64,000 nucleotides of DNA from Brevundimonas naejangsanensis (GTDB lineage: Bacteria; Pseudomonadota; Alphaproteobacteria; Caulobacterales; Caulobacteraceae), in contig NZ_CP015614.1 in the NCBI RefSeq assembly GCF_000635915.2, forward strand, positions 1,533,501 through 1,597,500, read 5' to 3'. The notes beneath the pieces were generated by a model, which saw only the letters and a list, made by a program, of their open reading frames with translations, was not told the origin of the DNA and did no database searches. The translations under genes were made by a program, and so were the position numbers. Shown here piece after piece: positions 53,953 to 64,000 of this stretch (position 1 is the first letter of the stretch; each line of letters starts with the position of its first letter).

Positions 53953-54546
53953 TTAGGCCTTGGCCGCGGCGCGCTTGGCGCGAGCAGAGACCTTGTTGGC
54001 GTCGCCCAGCGGAGCCTTCGGCGCCGGGGCCTTGCCGCGCGCGGCGTTGCGCTTCTCGAGACGGGCGGCAGCCTTGGCTTCAGCCTCGATGCGCTCTTGC
54101 TTGACCGAACCGCCGGCGGCTTCCACCGCCTTGATGGCGCCGGCCGAGGCCGACCAGACCACCAGGTTCAGCTTGGCCTTCAGTTCGCCTTCGCCCAGGA
54201 CGCGCACGCCGTCCTTGACGCGACGGATCACGCCGGCGGCGACCAGGGCCGCGCCGTTGATCTCGGCCTTGGCGTCCAGCTTGCCGCCGTCGATGGCTTC
54301 TTGCAGGCGCCACAGGTTGACTTCAGCCAGCTTGGGGGCGTTCGGCACGTTGAAGCCGCGCTTGGGCATACGCATGTACAGCGGCATCTGGCCGCCTTCG
54401 AAGCCGACCTTGCCGCCGCCCGAACGCGAGTTCTGGCCCTTGACGCCGCGACCGGCGGTCTTGCCCTTGCCCGAGCCCGGGCCACGGCCGACGCGCATGC
54501 GCTTCTTGGTTGCGCCTTCGTTGTCGCGGATTTCGTTCAGTTTCAT
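53953..54546 (-). CDS. rplO: 50S ribosomal protein L15 with C-terminal extension
   Basis: It begins [38 protein letters not shown] (ATG 54546) and has the L15 motifs [15 protein letters not shown] and [33 protein letters not shown]. At 197 residues it is about 40 longer than usual, because of an Ala/Lys/Arg-rich tail ([19 protein letters not shown]... to the end). Confidence 0.96.
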   Translation of the reverse strand: MKLNEIRDNEGATKKRMRVGRGPGSGKGKTAGRGVKGQNSRSGGGKVGFEGGQMPLYMRMPKRGFNVPNAPKLAEVNLWRLQEAIDGGKLDAKAEINGAALVAAGVIRRVKDGVRVLGEGELKAKLNLVVWSASAGAIKAVEAAGGSVKQERIEAEAKAAARLEKRNAARGKAPAPKAPLGDANKVSARAKRAAAKA

Positions 54547-54670
54547 TGCCTGATCCTTTCGGGTTCTAGCGCCAGGTCCGCCAGGCGGTCCTGACTCGGC
54601 GTTGGATAAATTGAAGGGCCGCTGATTAAGCGACCCGCGTCTGCATCGCAAGATGCTTCTTCATAAAGCG

Positions 54671-54709
54671 AGACGCCCTCCCCCGCGAACGGGAGAGGGC
54701 GAAGCGTCT
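54671..54709. repeat. Stem-loop immediately after rpmD
   Basis: AGACGC/GCGTCT outer arms and GCCCTC/GAGGGC inner arms with TCCC-like/GGGA pairing form a long hairpin starting at the rpmD stop codon. It may be a small palindromic repeat or an attenuator between rpmD and rplO. Confidence 0.5.
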
Positions 54710-54903
54710 TATTTCTCGACCACTTCCACCATGTGGGCGACCTTGGCGATCATCCCACGGACGGAAGGGGTGTCTTCCAGGGTCGACTCACGGCCGATCT
54801 GGTTGAGACCCAGGCCCACCAGGGTGGCGCGCTGATCGCCCTTGCGGCGGATCGGGCTGCCGACCTGACGGACGGTCACAGTCTTGTTCTCGGTCTTGGC
54901 CAT
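54709..54903 (-). CDS. rpmD: 50S ribosomal protein L30
   Basis: The 64-residue protein shows the L30 pattern: [51 protein letters not shown]. It lies three bases after rpsE. Confidence 0.97.
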   Translation of the reverse strand: MAKTENKTVTVRQVGSPIRRKGDQRATLVGLGLNQIGRESTLEDTPSVRGMIAKVAHMVEVVEK

Positions 54904-54906
54904 CTA

Positions 54907-55506
54907 TCAGCCCTCCACGGCTTCCGGCGCCGAAGCGCCGTCATTGCGGCGGCCCATCAGGTCGGACACCTTCTTGCCCCGCTTGGAGGCGATCTGGCGC
55001 GGCGACGACTGAACCTTCAGAGCTTCGAAGGTGGCGCGGATCATGTTGTACGGGTTCGACGAGCCGGTCGACTTGCCCACGACGTCCTGGACGCCGAGGG
55101 TTTCGAGGACTGCACGCATCGGACCGCCCGCGATGACGCCGGTGCCCGGAGGCGCCGCGCGCATCATGATCTTGCCGGCGCCCCAACGGCCGTTGCCGTC
55201 GTGGTGCAGGGTGCGGTTCTCGCGCAGCGGAACCTTGATCATGGTCTTCTTGGCTTCTTCGGTCGCCTTGCGGATGGCTTCCGGCACTTCGCGCGCCTTG
55301 CCATGACCGAAGCCGACGCGGCCTTTGCCGTCGCCGACGACCATCAAGGCCGCGAACGAGAACCGGCGGCCGCCTTTGACGGTCGCGGCCACGCGGTTGA
55401 TGTGCACCAGCTTCTCGACGATGTCCGAATCCGGACCATCAACGGGAGCGTTGCGGTTGTCGCGACGGTTGCGGTCGCCGCCGCCGCGTTGGGGTTCACG
55501 AGCCAT
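54907..55506 (-). CDS. rpsE: 30S ribosomal protein S5
   Basis: The 199-residue protein has the double-stranded RNA-binding N-terminal domain ([49 protein letters not shown]) and the C-terminal fold ([23 protein letters not shown]). A short Arg/Asn-rich N-terminal lead precedes the core. It acts in decoding accuracy and mRNA entry. Confidence 0.98.
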   Translation of the reverse strand: MAREPQRGGGDRNRRDNRNAPVDGPDSDIVEKLVHINRVAATVKGGRRFSFAALMVVGDGKGRVGFGHGKAREVPEAIRKATEEAKKTMIKVPLRENRTLHHDGNGRWGAGKIMMRAAPPGTGVIAGGPMRAVLETLGVQDVVGKSTGSSNPYNMIRATFEALKVQSSPRQIASKRGKKVSDLMGRRNDGASAPEAVEG

Positions 55507-55519
55507 GCTTGCCGTTCCC

Positions 55520-55876
55520 TTAGAAGTTCAGGCCGGCTTCGCGCGCGGCTTCCGCCAACGCCTTGACCCGGCCGTGATAGATGTAGCCGCCACGGTCGAA
55601 GACGACGTCGGTGACGCCCTTCTCGATGGCGCGCTCGGCGATCAGCTTGCCGATCATGGCAGCGGCTGCGACGTCCGAACCCTTGGACCCCTTGCCGCCT
55701 TCCAGCGACGAGGCGGCAGCCACCGTGACGCCCTGGGCGTCGTCGATGATCTGGGCCGAGATGTTCTTGTCCGAACGGTGAACCGACAGGCGCAGGCGAC
55801 CGTTGGCGACAGCCTTCAGGCGACGGCGAGTGCGCTCGGCGCGGCGCTTGGCTTGTTGTTGAAGAGAGAGAGCCAT
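55520..55876 (-). CDS. rplR: 50S ribosomal protein L18
   Basis: The 118-residue 5S rRNA-binding protein shows [31 protein letters not shown] and a C-terminal [27 protein letters not shown] typical of L18. It lies 3 bases after rplF. Confidence 0.98.
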   Translation of the reverse strand: MALSLQQQAKRRAERTRRRLKAVANGRLRLSVHRSDKNISAQIIDDAQGVTVAAASSLEGGKGSKGSDVAAAAMIGKLIAERAIEKGVTDVVFDRGGYIYHGRVKALAEAAREAGLNF

Positions 55877-55879
55877 GAC

Positions 55880-56413
55880 TTACTTCTTCTTGCCTTCCTT
55901 GCGCCGGACGAATTCGCCCTGGTAGCGCACGCCCTTGCCCTTATACGGCTCCGGCGGACGCATCTTGCGGATGACGGCGGCGATTTCACCAACGACCTGC
56001 TTGTCGGCGCCCGAGATCTTGATCTCGGTCTGCTTCGGCACAGCGAAGGTGACGCCTTCCGGCGGAGCGATGTCGACGTCGTGCGAGAAGCCGAGCTGCA
56101 GCGAGAGATCCTTGCCCTTCAGGGCGGCGCGGTAACCGACGCCGACCAGTTCCAGGGTCTTCTCGAAACCGTCGGTCACGCCGGTCACCATGTTGGCGAC
56201 CAGGGTGCGCGACAGGCCCCACATGGCCTTGGCGCGCTGCGTGTCCGAACGCGGGGTCAGCGACAGTTCGTCGCCTTCCTGCTTGACTTCGATCTCTTCG
56301 GCGACGGTCCAGGAGCGTTCGCCCTTGGGACCCTTCACGGTGATGTCCTGGCCGTTGAGCGTGACAGTCACGCCCTTCGGCACAGCGATGGTTTTCTTGC
56401 CGATACGAGACAT
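55880..56413 (-). CDS. rplF: 50S ribosomal protein L6
   Basis: The 177-residue protein is two tandem L6 folds: [32 protein letters not shown] at the start and the signature [25 protein letters not shown] at the end. Confidence 0.98.
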   Translation of the reverse strand: MSRIGKKTIAVPKGVTVTLNGQDITVKGPKGERSWTVAEEIEVKQEGDELSLTPRSDTQRAKAMWGLSRTLVANMVTGVTDGFEKTLELVGVGYRAALKGKDLSLQLGFSHDVDIAPPEGVTFAVPKQTEIKISGADKQVVGEIAAVIRKMRPPEPYKGKGVRYQGEFVRRKEGKKK

Positions 56414-56414
56414 A

Positions 56415-56813
56415 TCAGTAGACCCTGCACAGGACTTCGCCGCCGACGTTAGCGTCGCGCGCGGCGGCGTCAGACATGACGCCCTTCGAAGTCGAAAGGA
56501 TCGAGATGCCGAGGCCGTTCTTGACCGGCTTCAGATCGCCGATGGCCGAATAGACGCGACGGCCGGGCTTCGACACGCGGGCGATCTCGGCGATCACCGG
56601 CTGGCCGTCGAAGTACTTCAGCTCAATCTCGAACTGCGGGAACTCGCCGGGGTTCTGAACCAGCGAATAGCCGCGGATGTAGCCCTCGTCCTGCAGCACG
56701 TCCAGGACGCGCTGGCGCAGGCGGGAAGCCGGGGTGAGCACCGTCGAACGCTTGCGGGTGGCCGCGTTCTTGATGCGAGCGATCATGTCGCTCAGGGGAT
56801 CGTTGATCATCAT
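56415..56813 (-). CDS. rpsH: 30S ribosomal protein S8
   Basis: The 132-residue protein shows [42 protein letters not shown] and the C-terminal [33 protein letters not shown]. In enteric bacteria S8 represses the spc operon; whether that holds here is unknown. Confidence 0.98.
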   Translation of the reverse strand: MMINDPLSDMIARIKNAATRKRSTVLTPASRLRQRVLDVLQDEGYIRGYSLVQNPGEFPQFEIELKYFDGQPVIAEIARVSKPGRRVYSAIGDLKPVKNGLGISILSTSKGVMSDAAARDANVGGEVLCRVY

Positions 56814-56828
56814 GTCTGTTCGCTCCCC

Positions 56829-57134
56829 TTACCAGCTCGACTTCGTCAAGCCGGGGATCTGACCCATGTTGCCCAGCTCGCGCAGGGCCACACGGCTCAT
56901 CTTGAGCTTGCGGTAGTAAGCCCGCGGACGACCCGTCACTTCGCAACGGTTGCGAATGCGGCTCGGAGCCGAGTTGCGCGGCAGAGCCGCCAGCTTCAAG
57001 CGCGCATCGAAACGCTCCTCAAGCGGCAAGCTCTCGTCGTTGGCGATAGCCTTCAGGGCGTCCCGCTTCGCGGCATACTTCGCAACCAGGGCCTTGACGG
57101 CTTCGTTGCGGTTTACGGCGCTTTTCTTAGCCAT
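56829..57134 (-). CDS. rpsN: 30S ribosomal protein S14 (zinc-free form)
   Basis: The 101-residue protein has the long, zinc-independent S14 form, with [41 protein letters not shown] and only one cysteine in the region where zinc forms have CxxC pairs. Confidence 0.97.
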   Translation of the reverse strand: MAKKSAVNRNEAVKALVAKYAAKRDALKAIANDESLPLEERFDARLKLAALPRNSAPSRIRNRCEVTGRPRAYYRKLKMSRVALRELGNMGQIPGLTKSSW

Positions 57135-57153
57135 TGTTCTCTTCCCTTCCCGC

Positions 57154-57711
57154 TCAGTTCACGAACGGGAACTTGAACTCGGTGAGGAGAGCCTTGGCTT
57201 CCTCATCGGTCTTGGCCGTGGTGCAGACGATGATGTCCATGCCCCACATCTGATCGATCTGGTCGTAGTTGATCTCCGGGAACACGATGTGCTCCTTCAG
57301 ACCCGTGGCGTAGTTGCCGCGACCGTCGAACGAGGTGCCCTTCAGGCCACGGAAGTCCTTCACGCGCGGCAGGGCGATCGTGATGAACCGGTCCAGGAAC
57401 TCGTACATCTGGGCGCCACGCAGGGTGACCTTGCCGCCGATGATCATGCCTTCGCGCAGCTTGAAGCCGGCGATGGAGTTACGAGCCTTGGTCGGCACGG
57501 CCTTCTGACCGGCGATGGCCGTCAGGTCCTTGAGGGCCGCAGTGGCCTTCTTGGAGTCAGCGACGGCTTCACCGATGCCCATGTTCAGGACGATCTTGTC
57601 CAGCTTGGGAATCTGCATCTCGTTCGTGTAGCCGAACTTTTCCTTCAGGGCGCCGCGGATGCGGTCCTGATATTCGGTCTTGAGACGCGGCATGTACTTG
57701 GTGTCGGCCAT
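57154..57711 (-). CDS. rplE: 50S ribosomal protein L5
   Basis: The 185-residue 5S rRNA-binding protein shows [44 protein letters not shown] and [35 protein letters not shown]. Its start shares one base with the rplX stop. Confidence 0.98.
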   Translation of the reverse strand: MADTKYMPRLKTEYQDRIRGALKEKFGYTNEMQIPKLDKIVLNMGIGEAVADSKKATAALKDLTAIAGQKAVPTKARNSIAGFKLREGMIIGGKVTLRGAQMYEFLDRFITIALPRVKDFRGLKGTSFDGRGNYATGLKEHIVFPEINYDQIDQMWGMDIIVCTTAKTDEEAKALLTEFKFPFVN

Positions 57712-58019
57712 CAGATGACGTCTCCCGTCGACTTGGCGAAGCGGACCTTCTTGTCCCCCTCGACCTTGAAGCCCACGCGGGTCGCCTTGCCGTTGCCGTC
57801 GACGATCGCGACGTTCGACAGGTGAAGCGAGGCTTCCTTGTGCTTGATGCCGCCTTGCGGGTCAGCCTGGGTCGGGCGCGTGTGGCGCTGGACCATGTTG
57901 ACGCCTTGCACGACGACGCGGTTCTCGGTCGGCAGGACCCGGATCACCTGGCCGGTGCGGCCCTTGTCCTTGCCGGTGAGGACGACGACGTTGTCGCCCT
58001 TCTTGATCTTCGCGGCCAT
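57711..58019 (-). CDS. rplX: 50S ribosomal protein L24
   Basis: The 102-residue KOW-domain protein shows [55 protein letters not shown]. It is a ribosome-assembly initiator near the exit tunnel. Confidence 0.98.
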   Translation of the reverse strand: MAAKIKKGDNVVVLTGKDKGRTGQVIRVLPTENRVVVQGVNMVQRHTRPTQADPQGGIKHKEASLHLSNVAIVDGNGKATRVGFKVEGDKKVRFAKSTGDVI

Positions 58020-58021
58020 GG

Positions 58022-58390
58022 TTACAGGACCTCCGGAGCCAGCGAGATGATCTTCATGTGGTTCTTGGCGCGCAGCTCGCGCGGAACCGGGCCGAAGATA
58101 CGGGTGCCGACAGGCTCGTTCTGCTTGTTGACGATGACGGCGGCCGACTTGTCGAAACGAATGACAGAGCCGTCCTTGCGTTGGATGTCCTTCGCGGTGC
58201 GCACGACGATGGCGCGAACGACGTCGCCCTTCTTCACGCGGCCACGCGGAATCGCTTCCTTCACCGAGGCGACGATGGTGTCGCCGATCGAGGCGTAACG
58301 GCGCTTAGAACCGCCGAGCACCTTGATGCACATGACCCGGCGAGCGCCCGAATTATCGGCGACCTCCAGGTTAGTTTGCATCTGGATCAT
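58022..58390 (-). CDS. rplN: 50S ribosomal protein L14
   Basis: The 122-residue protein begins [33 protein letters not shown] and ends [23 protein letters not shown], the complete L14 pattern. Confidence 0.98.
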   Translation of the reverse strand: MIQMQTNLEVADNSGARRVMCIKVLGGSKRRYASIGDTIVASVKEAIPRGRVKKGDVVRAIVVRTAKDIQRKDGSVIRFDKSAAVIVNKQNEPVGTRIFGPVPRELRAKNHMKIISLAPEVL

Positions 58391-58408
58391 GGGATCCGAT
58401 CCTTCTTC

Positions 58409-58651
58409 TTACGAAGCCGAAGACGGGGAAATGATTTCCCAGCGCTTCAACTTGGACTTGGGGGCGCATTCGATAATGCGCGCGATATCGCCGACTTTGA
58501 GAGCGTTCGCCTCATCGTGAGCGTGGTAGTTCTTGGACTTACGAACCGTCTTGCGGAGCAGCGGGTGCAGCAGGGTGCGCTCGACCTTCACGACGACGGT
58601 CTTGTCGCCCTTGTCGGAGACGACCACGCCTTCAAGAATGCGTTTGGGCAT
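58409..58651 (-). CDS. rpsQ: 30S ribosomal protein S17
   Basis: From ATG 58651 it is 80 residues ([47 protein letters not shown]), an OB-fold protein with the S17 signature. The upstream in-frame ATG at 58675 adds eight residues that are not part of the family. Confidence 0.97.
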   Translation of the reverse strand: MPKRILEGVVVSDKGDKTVVVKVERTLLHPLLRKTVRKSKNYHAHDEANALKVGDIARIIECAPKSKLKRWEIISPSSAS

Positions 58652-58661
58652 CGGTGTTTCC

Positions 58662-58859
58662 TTACGAGGCCGCACGCTTCTCGCGCAGAAGCGTCGAGAT
58701 GCGAGCGATGTCCTTGCGCACTTCCGAGACCCGGTGGGTCTTTTCCATCTGGCCGGTAGCGGCCTGGAAGCGCAGGTTGAACTGTTCCTTCTTGAGCTTC
58801 AGCAGCTCGTCGGACAGTTGGTCGACGGTTTGCGACCGGAGATCGGCGATCTTGGTCAT
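58662..58859 (-). CDS. rpmC: 50S ribosomal protein L29
   Basis: The 65-residue helical hairpin begins [54 protein letters not shown]. It overlaps rplP by one base. It sits at the exit tunnel and contacts SRP and trigger factor. Confidence 0.97.
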   Translation of the reverse strand: MTKIADLRSQTVDQLSDELLKLKKEQFNLRFQAATGQMEKTHRVSEVRKDIARISTLLREKRAAS

Positions 58860-59296
58860 TAGGCGGCTTGCTCCGTAACGATGCCGGCGTCCAGGCGGGT
58901 GACCACCTTGGTGCGGATCGGCAGCTTGGCGGCGCCGAGGCGCAGCGCTTCACGAGCCACGTCGTCCGGCACGCCGTCGATTTCGAACATGATGCGGCCC
59001 GGGGCCACGCGAGCGGCCCAATGGTCCACCGCGCCCTTGCCTTTACCCATCCGCACTTCGGCCGGCTTGCCGGAGACCGGCACGTCGGGGAAGATACGGA
59101 TCCAGACGCGGCCCTGACGCTTCATCTGACGGGTGATCGCGCGGCGAGCCGCTTCGATCTGACGCGCCGTGATGCGCTCCGGCTCGACGGCCTTCAGACC
59201 GTAGGAGCCGAAGTTCAGCGAGAAACCACCCTTGGACGAGCCGTGGATGCGGCCTTTGAAGGCCTTGCGGTACTTGGTCTTTTTCGGTTGCAACAT
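58859..59296 (-). CDS. rplP: 50S ribosomal protein L16
   Basis: The 145-residue protein shows [24 protein letters not shown] and the L16 signature [42 protein letters not shown]. It is slightly longer than usual at the C-terminus (GIVTEQAA). Confidence 0.97.
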   Translation of the reverse strand: MLQPKKTKYRKAFKGRIHGSSKGGFSLNFGSYGLKAVEPERITARQIEAARRAITRQMKRQGRVWIRIFPDVPVSGKPAEVRMGKGKGAVDHWAARVAPGRIMFEIDGVPDDVAREALRLGAAKLPIRTKVVTRLDAGIVTEQAA

Positions 59297-59302
59297 GGCC
59301 TA

Positions 59303-60046
59303 TCAGCCCTCACGACCACGGCGAGGACCGCGATCACCGCGGGGGCCGCCACGGCCTTCGTTGGACGACGGACCCGAGGCTTCCTGGGCCCAGCGCTTGT
59401 CCTGAGCCATCGGGTCGTGCTCGAGCACTTCACCCTTAAACACCCAGACCTTCACGCCAATGATGCCGTAGGTCGTCTTGGCTTCATAGAAGCCATAGTC
59501 GATGTCGGCGCGCAGGGTGTGCAGCGGCACGCGACCTTCGCGGTACCACTCCATCCGAGCGATTTCGGCGCCGCCCAGACGGCCCGAGACGTTGATGCGG
59601 ACGCCCTTGGCGCCCAGGCGCATGGCCGACTGCATCGAACGCTTCATGGCGCGGCGGAACGCGATACGGCGCTCCAGCTGCTGAGCGATGTTCTCGGCGA
59701 TCAGCTGAGCGTCGGTTTCCGGCTTGCGGACCTCGACGATGTTCAGGTGAACTTCGCCTTCGGTGCGAGCGGCGATGTCCTTGCGCAGCTTCTCGATGTC
59801 AGCGCCCTTCTTGCCGATCACGACACCCGGACGGGCGGCGTAGATCGTCACGCGGCACTTCTTGTGCGGACGCTCGATGATGATGCGCGACACGCCAGCG
59901 GCCGACAGGCGTTCCTTCAGCCACGTGCGCAGCTTCAGGTCCTGATGGAGCAGTTTGGCGTAGTCGGCGCCGCCGGCGAACCAGCGGCTGTCCCACGTGC
60001 GGTTCACGCCGAGGCGCAGACCGATCGGATTGATTTTCTGACCCAT
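59303..60046 (-). CDS. rpsC: 30S ribosomal protein S3 with Gly/Arg-rich tail
   Basis: The 247-residue protein begins [26 protein letters not shown], with a KH domain ([26 protein letters not shown]) and the C-terminal S3 domain. It ends with a basic disordered tail ([17 protein letters not shown]) beyond the usual 210-235 residues. It shares one base with rplV. Confidence 0.98.
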   Translation of the reverse strand: MGQKINPIGLRLGVNRTWDSRWFAGGADYAKLLHQDLKLRTWLKERLSAAGVSRIIIERPHKKCRVTIYAARPGVVIGKKGADIEKLRKDIAARTEGEVHLNIVEVRKPETDAQLIAENIAQQLERRIAFRRAMKRSMQSAMRLGAKGVRINVSGRLGGAEIARMEWYREGRVPLHTLRADIDYGFYEAKTTYGIIGVKVWVFKGEVLEHDPMAQDKRWAQEASGPSSNEGRGGPRGDRGPRRGREG

Positions 60047-60426
60047 CAGGCGGCCTCACCTGCTTCGCGAACCACGATGGTGATTTCGCTGAACGGTTTC
60101 AGGATGCGCGACGAGCGGCCGCGAGCACGGCTCGCGAAACGCTTCATCACCAGGTTCTTGCCCACGAAGGCCTCGGCGACGACCAGGTTGTCGATGTCGA
60201 GGTTGTGGTTGTTCTCGGCGTTCGAGACGGCCGAGTACAGGACCTTGCGGACGTCGCCGGCGATGCGCTTGCGGCTGAATTCCAGCTCGTTGAGAGCCTT
60301 CTGCACCGGCAGGCCGCGGATCGATTGAGCCACCAGGTTCAGCTTCTGCGGGCTGATACGGACGTTGACCAGCTTGGCGCGGGCCTCGGTCGCAGCAACG
60401 CGACGGGGGTTCTTGGTCTGGGCCAT
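60046..60426 (-). CDS. rplV: 50S ribosomal protein L22
   Basis: The 126-residue protein shows [56 protein letters not shown] and the hairpin loop [24 protein letters not shown] that lines the exit tunnel. Confidence 0.98.
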   Translation of the reverse strand: MAQTKNPRRVAATEARAKLVNVRISPQKLNLVAQSIRGLPVQKALNELEFSRKRIAGDVRKVLYSAVSNAENNHNLDIDNLVVAEAFVGKNLVMKRFASRARGRSSRILKPFSEITIVVREAGEAA

Positions 60427-60429
60427 GGA

Positions 60430-60708
60430 TTACTTCCTCTTGGCCTTCTTGTCCGCCGCGTGGCCCGGGAAGTTCCGGGTCGGGGCGAACTCGCCGAACT
60501 TCATGCCGACCATTTCTTCGGAGACCGACACCGGCACATGCTTCTGGCCGTTGTGGACGCCGAACGTCAGACCGACGAACTGCGGCAGGATGGTGGAGCG
60601 GCGCGACCAGGTCTTGATCACGTCCTTGCGGCCCGACGATTGAGCGGCGTCGGCCTTCTTGAGCAGATACCCGTCGACAAACGGGCCTTTCCAGGAGGAG
60701 CGGGCCAT
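60430..60708 (-). CDS. rpsS: 30S ribosomal protein S19
   Basis: The 92-residue protein begins [25 protein letters not shown] and has [50 protein letters not shown]. Confidence 0.98.
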   Translation of the reverse strand: MARSSWKGPFVDGYLLKKADAAQSSGRKDVIKTWSRRSTILPQFVGLTFGVHNGQKHVPVSVSEEMVGMKFGEFAPTRNFPGHAADKKAKRK

Positions 60709-60710
60709 TC

Positions 60711-61547
60711 TTAGCGAGCCTTCTTCACGTGGCGAGTACGGATGATGAACTTATCCGTAGCCTTGTTCTTGCGGGTGCGGGTGCCCTTGGTGTCCTTGCC
60801 CCACGGCGTAACCGGGGTACGACCACCAGAGGTCCGGCCTTCACCACCACCATGCGGGTGGTCGATCGGGTTCATGGCGACGCCGCGGACGTGCGGACGC
60901 CAGCCCATGTGACGCTTGCGACCAGCCTTGCCCAGGTTCTGGTTCATGTGCTCGGGGTTCGACACCGCGCCGACCACGGCCAGGCACGAGTCCAGAACCA
61001 TGCGCAGTTCGCCCGAGCCGAGACGGATCTGGGCGTAGCCCTGGTCGCGACCGACCAGTTGGGCGTAGGCGCCGGCCGAACGGGCCAGCTGAGCGCCCTT
61101 GCCCGGCTTCATCTCCACGTTGTGGATGATGGTGCCGACCGGCATCGAACGCAGGGGCATGGCGTTGCCCGGCTTCACGTCGACCTTTTCACCCGCGACG
61201 ATGGTGTCGCCGGCGTGCAGGCGCTGAGGCGCGATGATGTAGGTCTTCTCGCCGTCGGCGTAGTTCACCAGAGCGATGAACGCCGTGCGGTTCGGGTCGT
61301 ACTCCAGACGCTCGACCGTGCCGACCACGTCGAACTTGCGACGCTTGAAGTCGATCTTGCGGTACAGCTTCTTGGCGCCGCCGCCGCGGAAGCGGACAGC
61401 GATGCGACCGCCCTGACCACGGCCGCCCGACTTGGTCAGGCCCTCGGTCAGCGACTTCTCCGGGCGGCCTTTGTGCAGCTCGGAGCGGTCGACCAGCACC
61501 AGGGCGCGGCGGCCCGGCGACGTCGGATTGTAATGCTTCAGAGCCAT
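60711..61547 (-). CDS. rplB: 50S ribosomal protein L2
   Basis: From ATG 61547 it is 278 residues ([36 protein letters not shown]). The RNA-binding and C-terminal signatures are intact, including [30 protein letters not shown], whose conserved histidine lies near the peptidyl-transferase centre. An open frame extends to 61586 inside rplW and is discounted. Confidence 0.98.
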   Translation of the reverse strand: MALKHYNPTSPGRRALVLVDRSELHKGRPEKSLTEGLTKSGGRGQGGRIAVRFRGGGAKKLYRKIDFKRRKFDVVGTVERLEYDPNRTAFIALVNYADGEKTYIIAPQRLHAGDTIVAGEKVDVKPGNAMPLRSMPVGTIIHNVEMKPGKGAQLARSAGAYAQLVGRDQGYAQIRLGSGELRMVLDSCLAVVGAVSNPEHMNQNLGKAGRKRHMGWRPHVRGVAMNPIDHPHGGGEGRTSGGRTPVTPWGKDTKGTRTRKNKATDKFIIRTRHVKKAR

Positions 61548-61551
61548 GGTC

Positions 61552-61857
61552 TTAGAGCCCCGTCGTGACGTCGATCGACTGACCATCGGCCAGCGTCACG
61601 ATCGCTTTCTTGATGTCCACGCGGCGACCGAGGATGCCCCGGAAGCGCTTGGTCTTGCCCTTTTGAACCAGGGTGTTGACCTTGAGGACGTTGACTTTGA
61701 ACAGGCTTTCGACCGCAGCGGCGATCTCGTCCTTGGTCGCCGTGCCGGCGACGCGGAACACGACCTTGTTCTGCTCCGACAGGATCGTGGCCTTCTCGGT
61801 GATCACCGGAGCCAGGATGGTGTCGTAGTGCTTGGCGGTGGGTTGAGCGGCGGCCAT
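61552..61857 (-). CDS. rplW: 50S ribosomal protein L23
   Basis: The 101-residue protein shows [65 protein letters not shown], the L23 pattern. It docks trigger factor and SRP at the exit tunnel and shares one base with rplD. Confidence 0.98.
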   Translation of the reverse strand: MAAAQPTAKHYDTILAPVITEKATILSEQNKVVFRVAGTATKDEIAAAVESLFKVNVLKVNTLVQKGKTKRFRGILGRRVDIKKAIVTLADGQSIDVTTGL

Positions 61858-62495
61858 TATGCGGCTTCCTTCTCAGCGAAGCGGGCCTCGATCGCCTCAA
61901 CGGCGGCCTTGGTCAGCACCAGTTTGTCCGCCCGCAGGATGTCATAGACGTTCAGGCCGGCGTTCGGCAGCACGTCGATGTGCGGGATGTTGCGCGCGGC
62001 CAGGCCGAAGTTAGCGTCGACTTCCGGACCCGCGATGATCAGAGCCTTGGTCCAGCCCAGCTTGCCGAAGGTTTCGCGCAGGGAAGCCGTCTTGGGCTCC
62101 TTGACCGAAACGCTGTCGACGACGACCAGGTCGCCGGCCTTAACCTTGGACGACAGGGCGTGCTTCAGCGCCAGGGCGCGGACCTTTTTCGGCAGCGAGA
62201 AGCCGTGGTCGCGAACGACCGGGCCGAACGCCGGCGAACCGCCGACGAACTGGGGCGCACGACGCGAGCCGTGACGGGCACCGCCCGTGCCCTTCTGCTT
62301 GTACATCTTCTTGCCCGTACGAGAGTTCTCGTTGCGGGTTTGAACCTTGTGGGTGCCGGCGCGGCGCTTGGCCAGCTGCCAGTTGACGTAACGGGCCAGC
62401 AGGTCGCCGCGGATGTCGGAGATGCCGAAGACGGCGTCCGACAGCTCAACGTCGCCAGCAGCCTTGCCGTCGAGTTTGATGACCGAGAGTTTCAT
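61857..62495 (-). CDS. rplD: 50S ribosomal protein L4
   Basis: The 212-residue protein has the L4 extended loop ([57 protein letters not shown]). In enteric bacteria L4 represses the S10 operon; here a long leader precedes rpsJ, but I see no recognisable L4 leader structure. Confidence 0.98.
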   Translation of the reverse strand: MKLSVIKLDGKAAGDVELSDAVFGISDIRGDLLARYVNWQLAKRRAGTHKVQTRNENSRTGKKMYKQKGTGGARHGSRRAPQFVGGSPAFGPVVRDHGFSLPKKVRALALKHALSSKVKAGDLVVVDSVSVKEPKTASLRETFGKLGWTKALIIAGPEVDANFGLAARNIPHIDVLPNAGLNVYDILRADKLVLTKAAVEAIEARFAEKEAA

Positions 62496-63241
62496 TACGC
62501 TTCACCGCCTTCGGTCGCTTCCACGGCCGGAGCTTGTTCAGCCGGCGTCGAAGCGGGTTGAGCAGCAGCCGACTTCACGGCGCCCGGGAACGGAGCGTCC
62601 GCAGGGCGGGCCTTCTTGATGGCGTCGCTGACCTTGACGTAGGCGCCGTCGTGACCGGGGACAGCGCCCTTGATCATGATCAGGCCACGCTCGGCGTCCA
62701 CGCGGACGACGGTCAAGTTCTGGGTGGTGACGACTTCCTGGCCCAGGTGACCGGCCATCTTCTTACCCTTGAAGACGCGACCCGGATCCTGACGCTGGCC
62801 GGTCGAACCGTGCGAGCGGTGCGAAATCGACACGCCGTGCGAAGCACGCAGACCGCCGAAGTTCCAGCGCTTCATGGCGCCGGCAAAGCCCTTACCAATG
62901 GTATGGCCCTGGATGTCGACCTTCTGACCCGCGAGGAAGTGGTCGGCCGACAGTTCGGCGCCCACGTCCAGCAGGGCGTCTTCGCCCACGCGGAACTCGG
63001 TCACATAGGCCTTCGGCTCAACCTCGGCCTTCGCGAAAACTTCGCGTTGAGCCTTGGCCGTGTTCTTGGCCTTCTTAACGCCAGCGCCCAGCTGAAGGGC
63101 GACGTAACCGTCGCGCTCCTTGGTACGTTGGCCGACGACTTGGCAGCCGTCGAGCTGGAGTACAGTGACCGGAACGTGTGCGCCGTCATCGGCGAACACG
63201 CGGGTCATCCCCAGCTTCTTGGCGATCACGCCCGTGCGCAT
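62495..63241 (-). CDS. rplC: 50S ribosomal protein L3 with Ala/Pro-rich C-terminal extension
   Basis: The 248-residue protein begins [36 protein letters not shown] and contains [51 protein letters not shown], including the methylatable Gln region. About 40 residues of low-complexity tail ([23 protein letters not shown]...) exceed the usual 205-215. Confidence 0.97.
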   Translation of the reverse strand: MRTGVIAKKLGMTRVFADDGAHVPVTVLQLDGCQVVGQRTKERDGYVALQLGAGVKKAKNTAKAQREVFAKAEVEPKAYVTEFRVGEDALLDVGAELSADHFLAGQKVDIQGHTIGKGFAGAMKRWNFGGLRASHGVSISHRSHGSTGQRQDPGRVFKGKKMAGHLGQEVVTTQNLTVVRVDAERGLIMIKGAVPGHDGAYVKVSDAIKKARPADAPFPGAVKSAAAQPASTPAEQAPAVEATEGGEA

Positions 63242-63264
63242 GTCGGATCCCGCCTCTTTCTTTC

Positions 63265-63570
<306 letters not shown>

Positions 63571-63950
63571 ATCGGTTGTTATTCCCATGCGGCCGGAGCC
63601 GCGTCCCTGTGAACCATTTCAAAGACCGAAGCCCCGAGACGAAAACTCGTCCCCAGGAAACGCAAATCCGCAAAAACGAGCGGCCCACGCAGTCCCCCGC
63701 GAAGGCCGTAAGTTCCCAAGAAGCTGCAAAGAACAGTAACTTAGGTCGTTCCTGCGAACCGCGTCTGCACCCGAAAGTGCACAGCCGGTCCAACAAGAGG
63801 GGCGCTTATGCCCTCCGATTCCGTTTCCGTCAAGCGTGGAAATCCCCGTCCCGTCAGGGTTTGCGACTCACCGCCCGCGCGGCCCCTGAAACGGTGCGCC
63901 GCAACATAACGCGGGCTGATCGTTAGGGACTGCGGCCGGAAAGCGGCCAT
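63571..63950. other. Leader/intergenic region upstream of rpsJ
   Basis: This 380-base stretch has no convincing gene. It contains the promoter-like sequence at 63805-63833 and a predicted 5' leader of about 225 bases before rpsJ. The small hairpin GCGGCCGGAGCCGC lies near 63589. Short frames here look like chance open frames. Confidence 0.6.
63805..63833 (-). promoter_or_regulatory. Sigma70-type promoter of the S10 operon
   Basis: Minus-strand TTGACG (63828-63833) and CATAAG (63805-63810) are separated by 17 bases, a near-consensus spacing and sequence. It is placed to transcribe rpsJ and all downstream ribosomal genes. Confidence 0.6.
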
Positions 63951-64000
63951 ATGAACGCCCCGGAAAGGCGCCGCCGCAATGATCGCCGTATACTGACGCA
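63951..64000 (+). CDS. Possible start of a gene running off the right edge
   Basis: ATG 63951 follows GGAAAG at 63938-63943 and opens a frame (MNAPERRRRNDRRILT...) that continues to the window end. Only 16 codons are visible, so no family can be assigned. It would be divergent from the ribosomal operon. Confidence 0.25.
   Translation, partial: MNAPERRRRNDRRILT

Overview
The window looks like a chromosome segment from a Caulobacteraceae alphaproteobacterium, most likely Brevundimonas or a close relative. The reasons are its very high GC, the many TonB-dependent receptors, the Caulobacter-like type II secretion cluster, an EcfG-type stress promoter, an alphaproteobacterial S10-spc-alpha ribosomal order, and an ScfR-controlled propionyl-CoA pathway. 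This assignment is inferred from gene content and style, not from a search. I saw no tRNA, rRNA, CRISPR array, insertion sequence or prophage.

Left part (1-12.2 kb). rlmJ (23S rRNA methylation) is divergent from a general-stress-type promoter driving a tiny ORF and topoisomerase IB. Threonine breakdown (tdh, kbl) is split by an opposite-strand exosortase H pair. A lipoprotein joining a lysozyme-inhibitor (MliC) domain to DUF4232 is divergent from a zinc receptor (ZnuD-like) with a near-perfect Zur box. A second TonB-dependent receptor-like barrel follows.

Metabolic block (12.2-23.9 kb). A five-gene operon (pccB-pccA-mutA-mutB-epimerase) converts propionyl-CoA to succinyl-CoA. Its divergent ScfR/RamB-type regulator sits beside two matching inverted operator-like sites, and a degenerate copy lies upstream of mmsA, whose product feeds propionyl-CoA into the pathway. 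A LysR gene is divergent from mmsA.

Signalling and secretion (23.9-45.5 kb). An OmpR-type response regulator, a LysM-FecR protein and a CHASE2 histidine kinase form a compact module. A complete gspC-D-E-F-G-H-I-J-K-L-M type II secretion operon runs on the minus strand. Just upstream, in the same direction, lie a beta-helix lipoprotein and a TonB receptor, which are candidates for cargo or partners. An APC-family amino-acid transporter and a secreted M14 carboxypeptidase follow.

Right part (48.4-64 kb). The S10-spc-alpha ribosomal superoperon runs on the minus strand from rpsJ to rplQ, with secY, adk and rpoA. It is interrupted by a TonB-like gene between adk and rpsM, and a sigma70-like promoter lies directly upstream of rpsM.

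Several palindromic repeat elements (12.0, 21.2, 32.4, 53.9 and 54.7 kb) are scattered through the window. One has been translated into the N-terminus of GspI.
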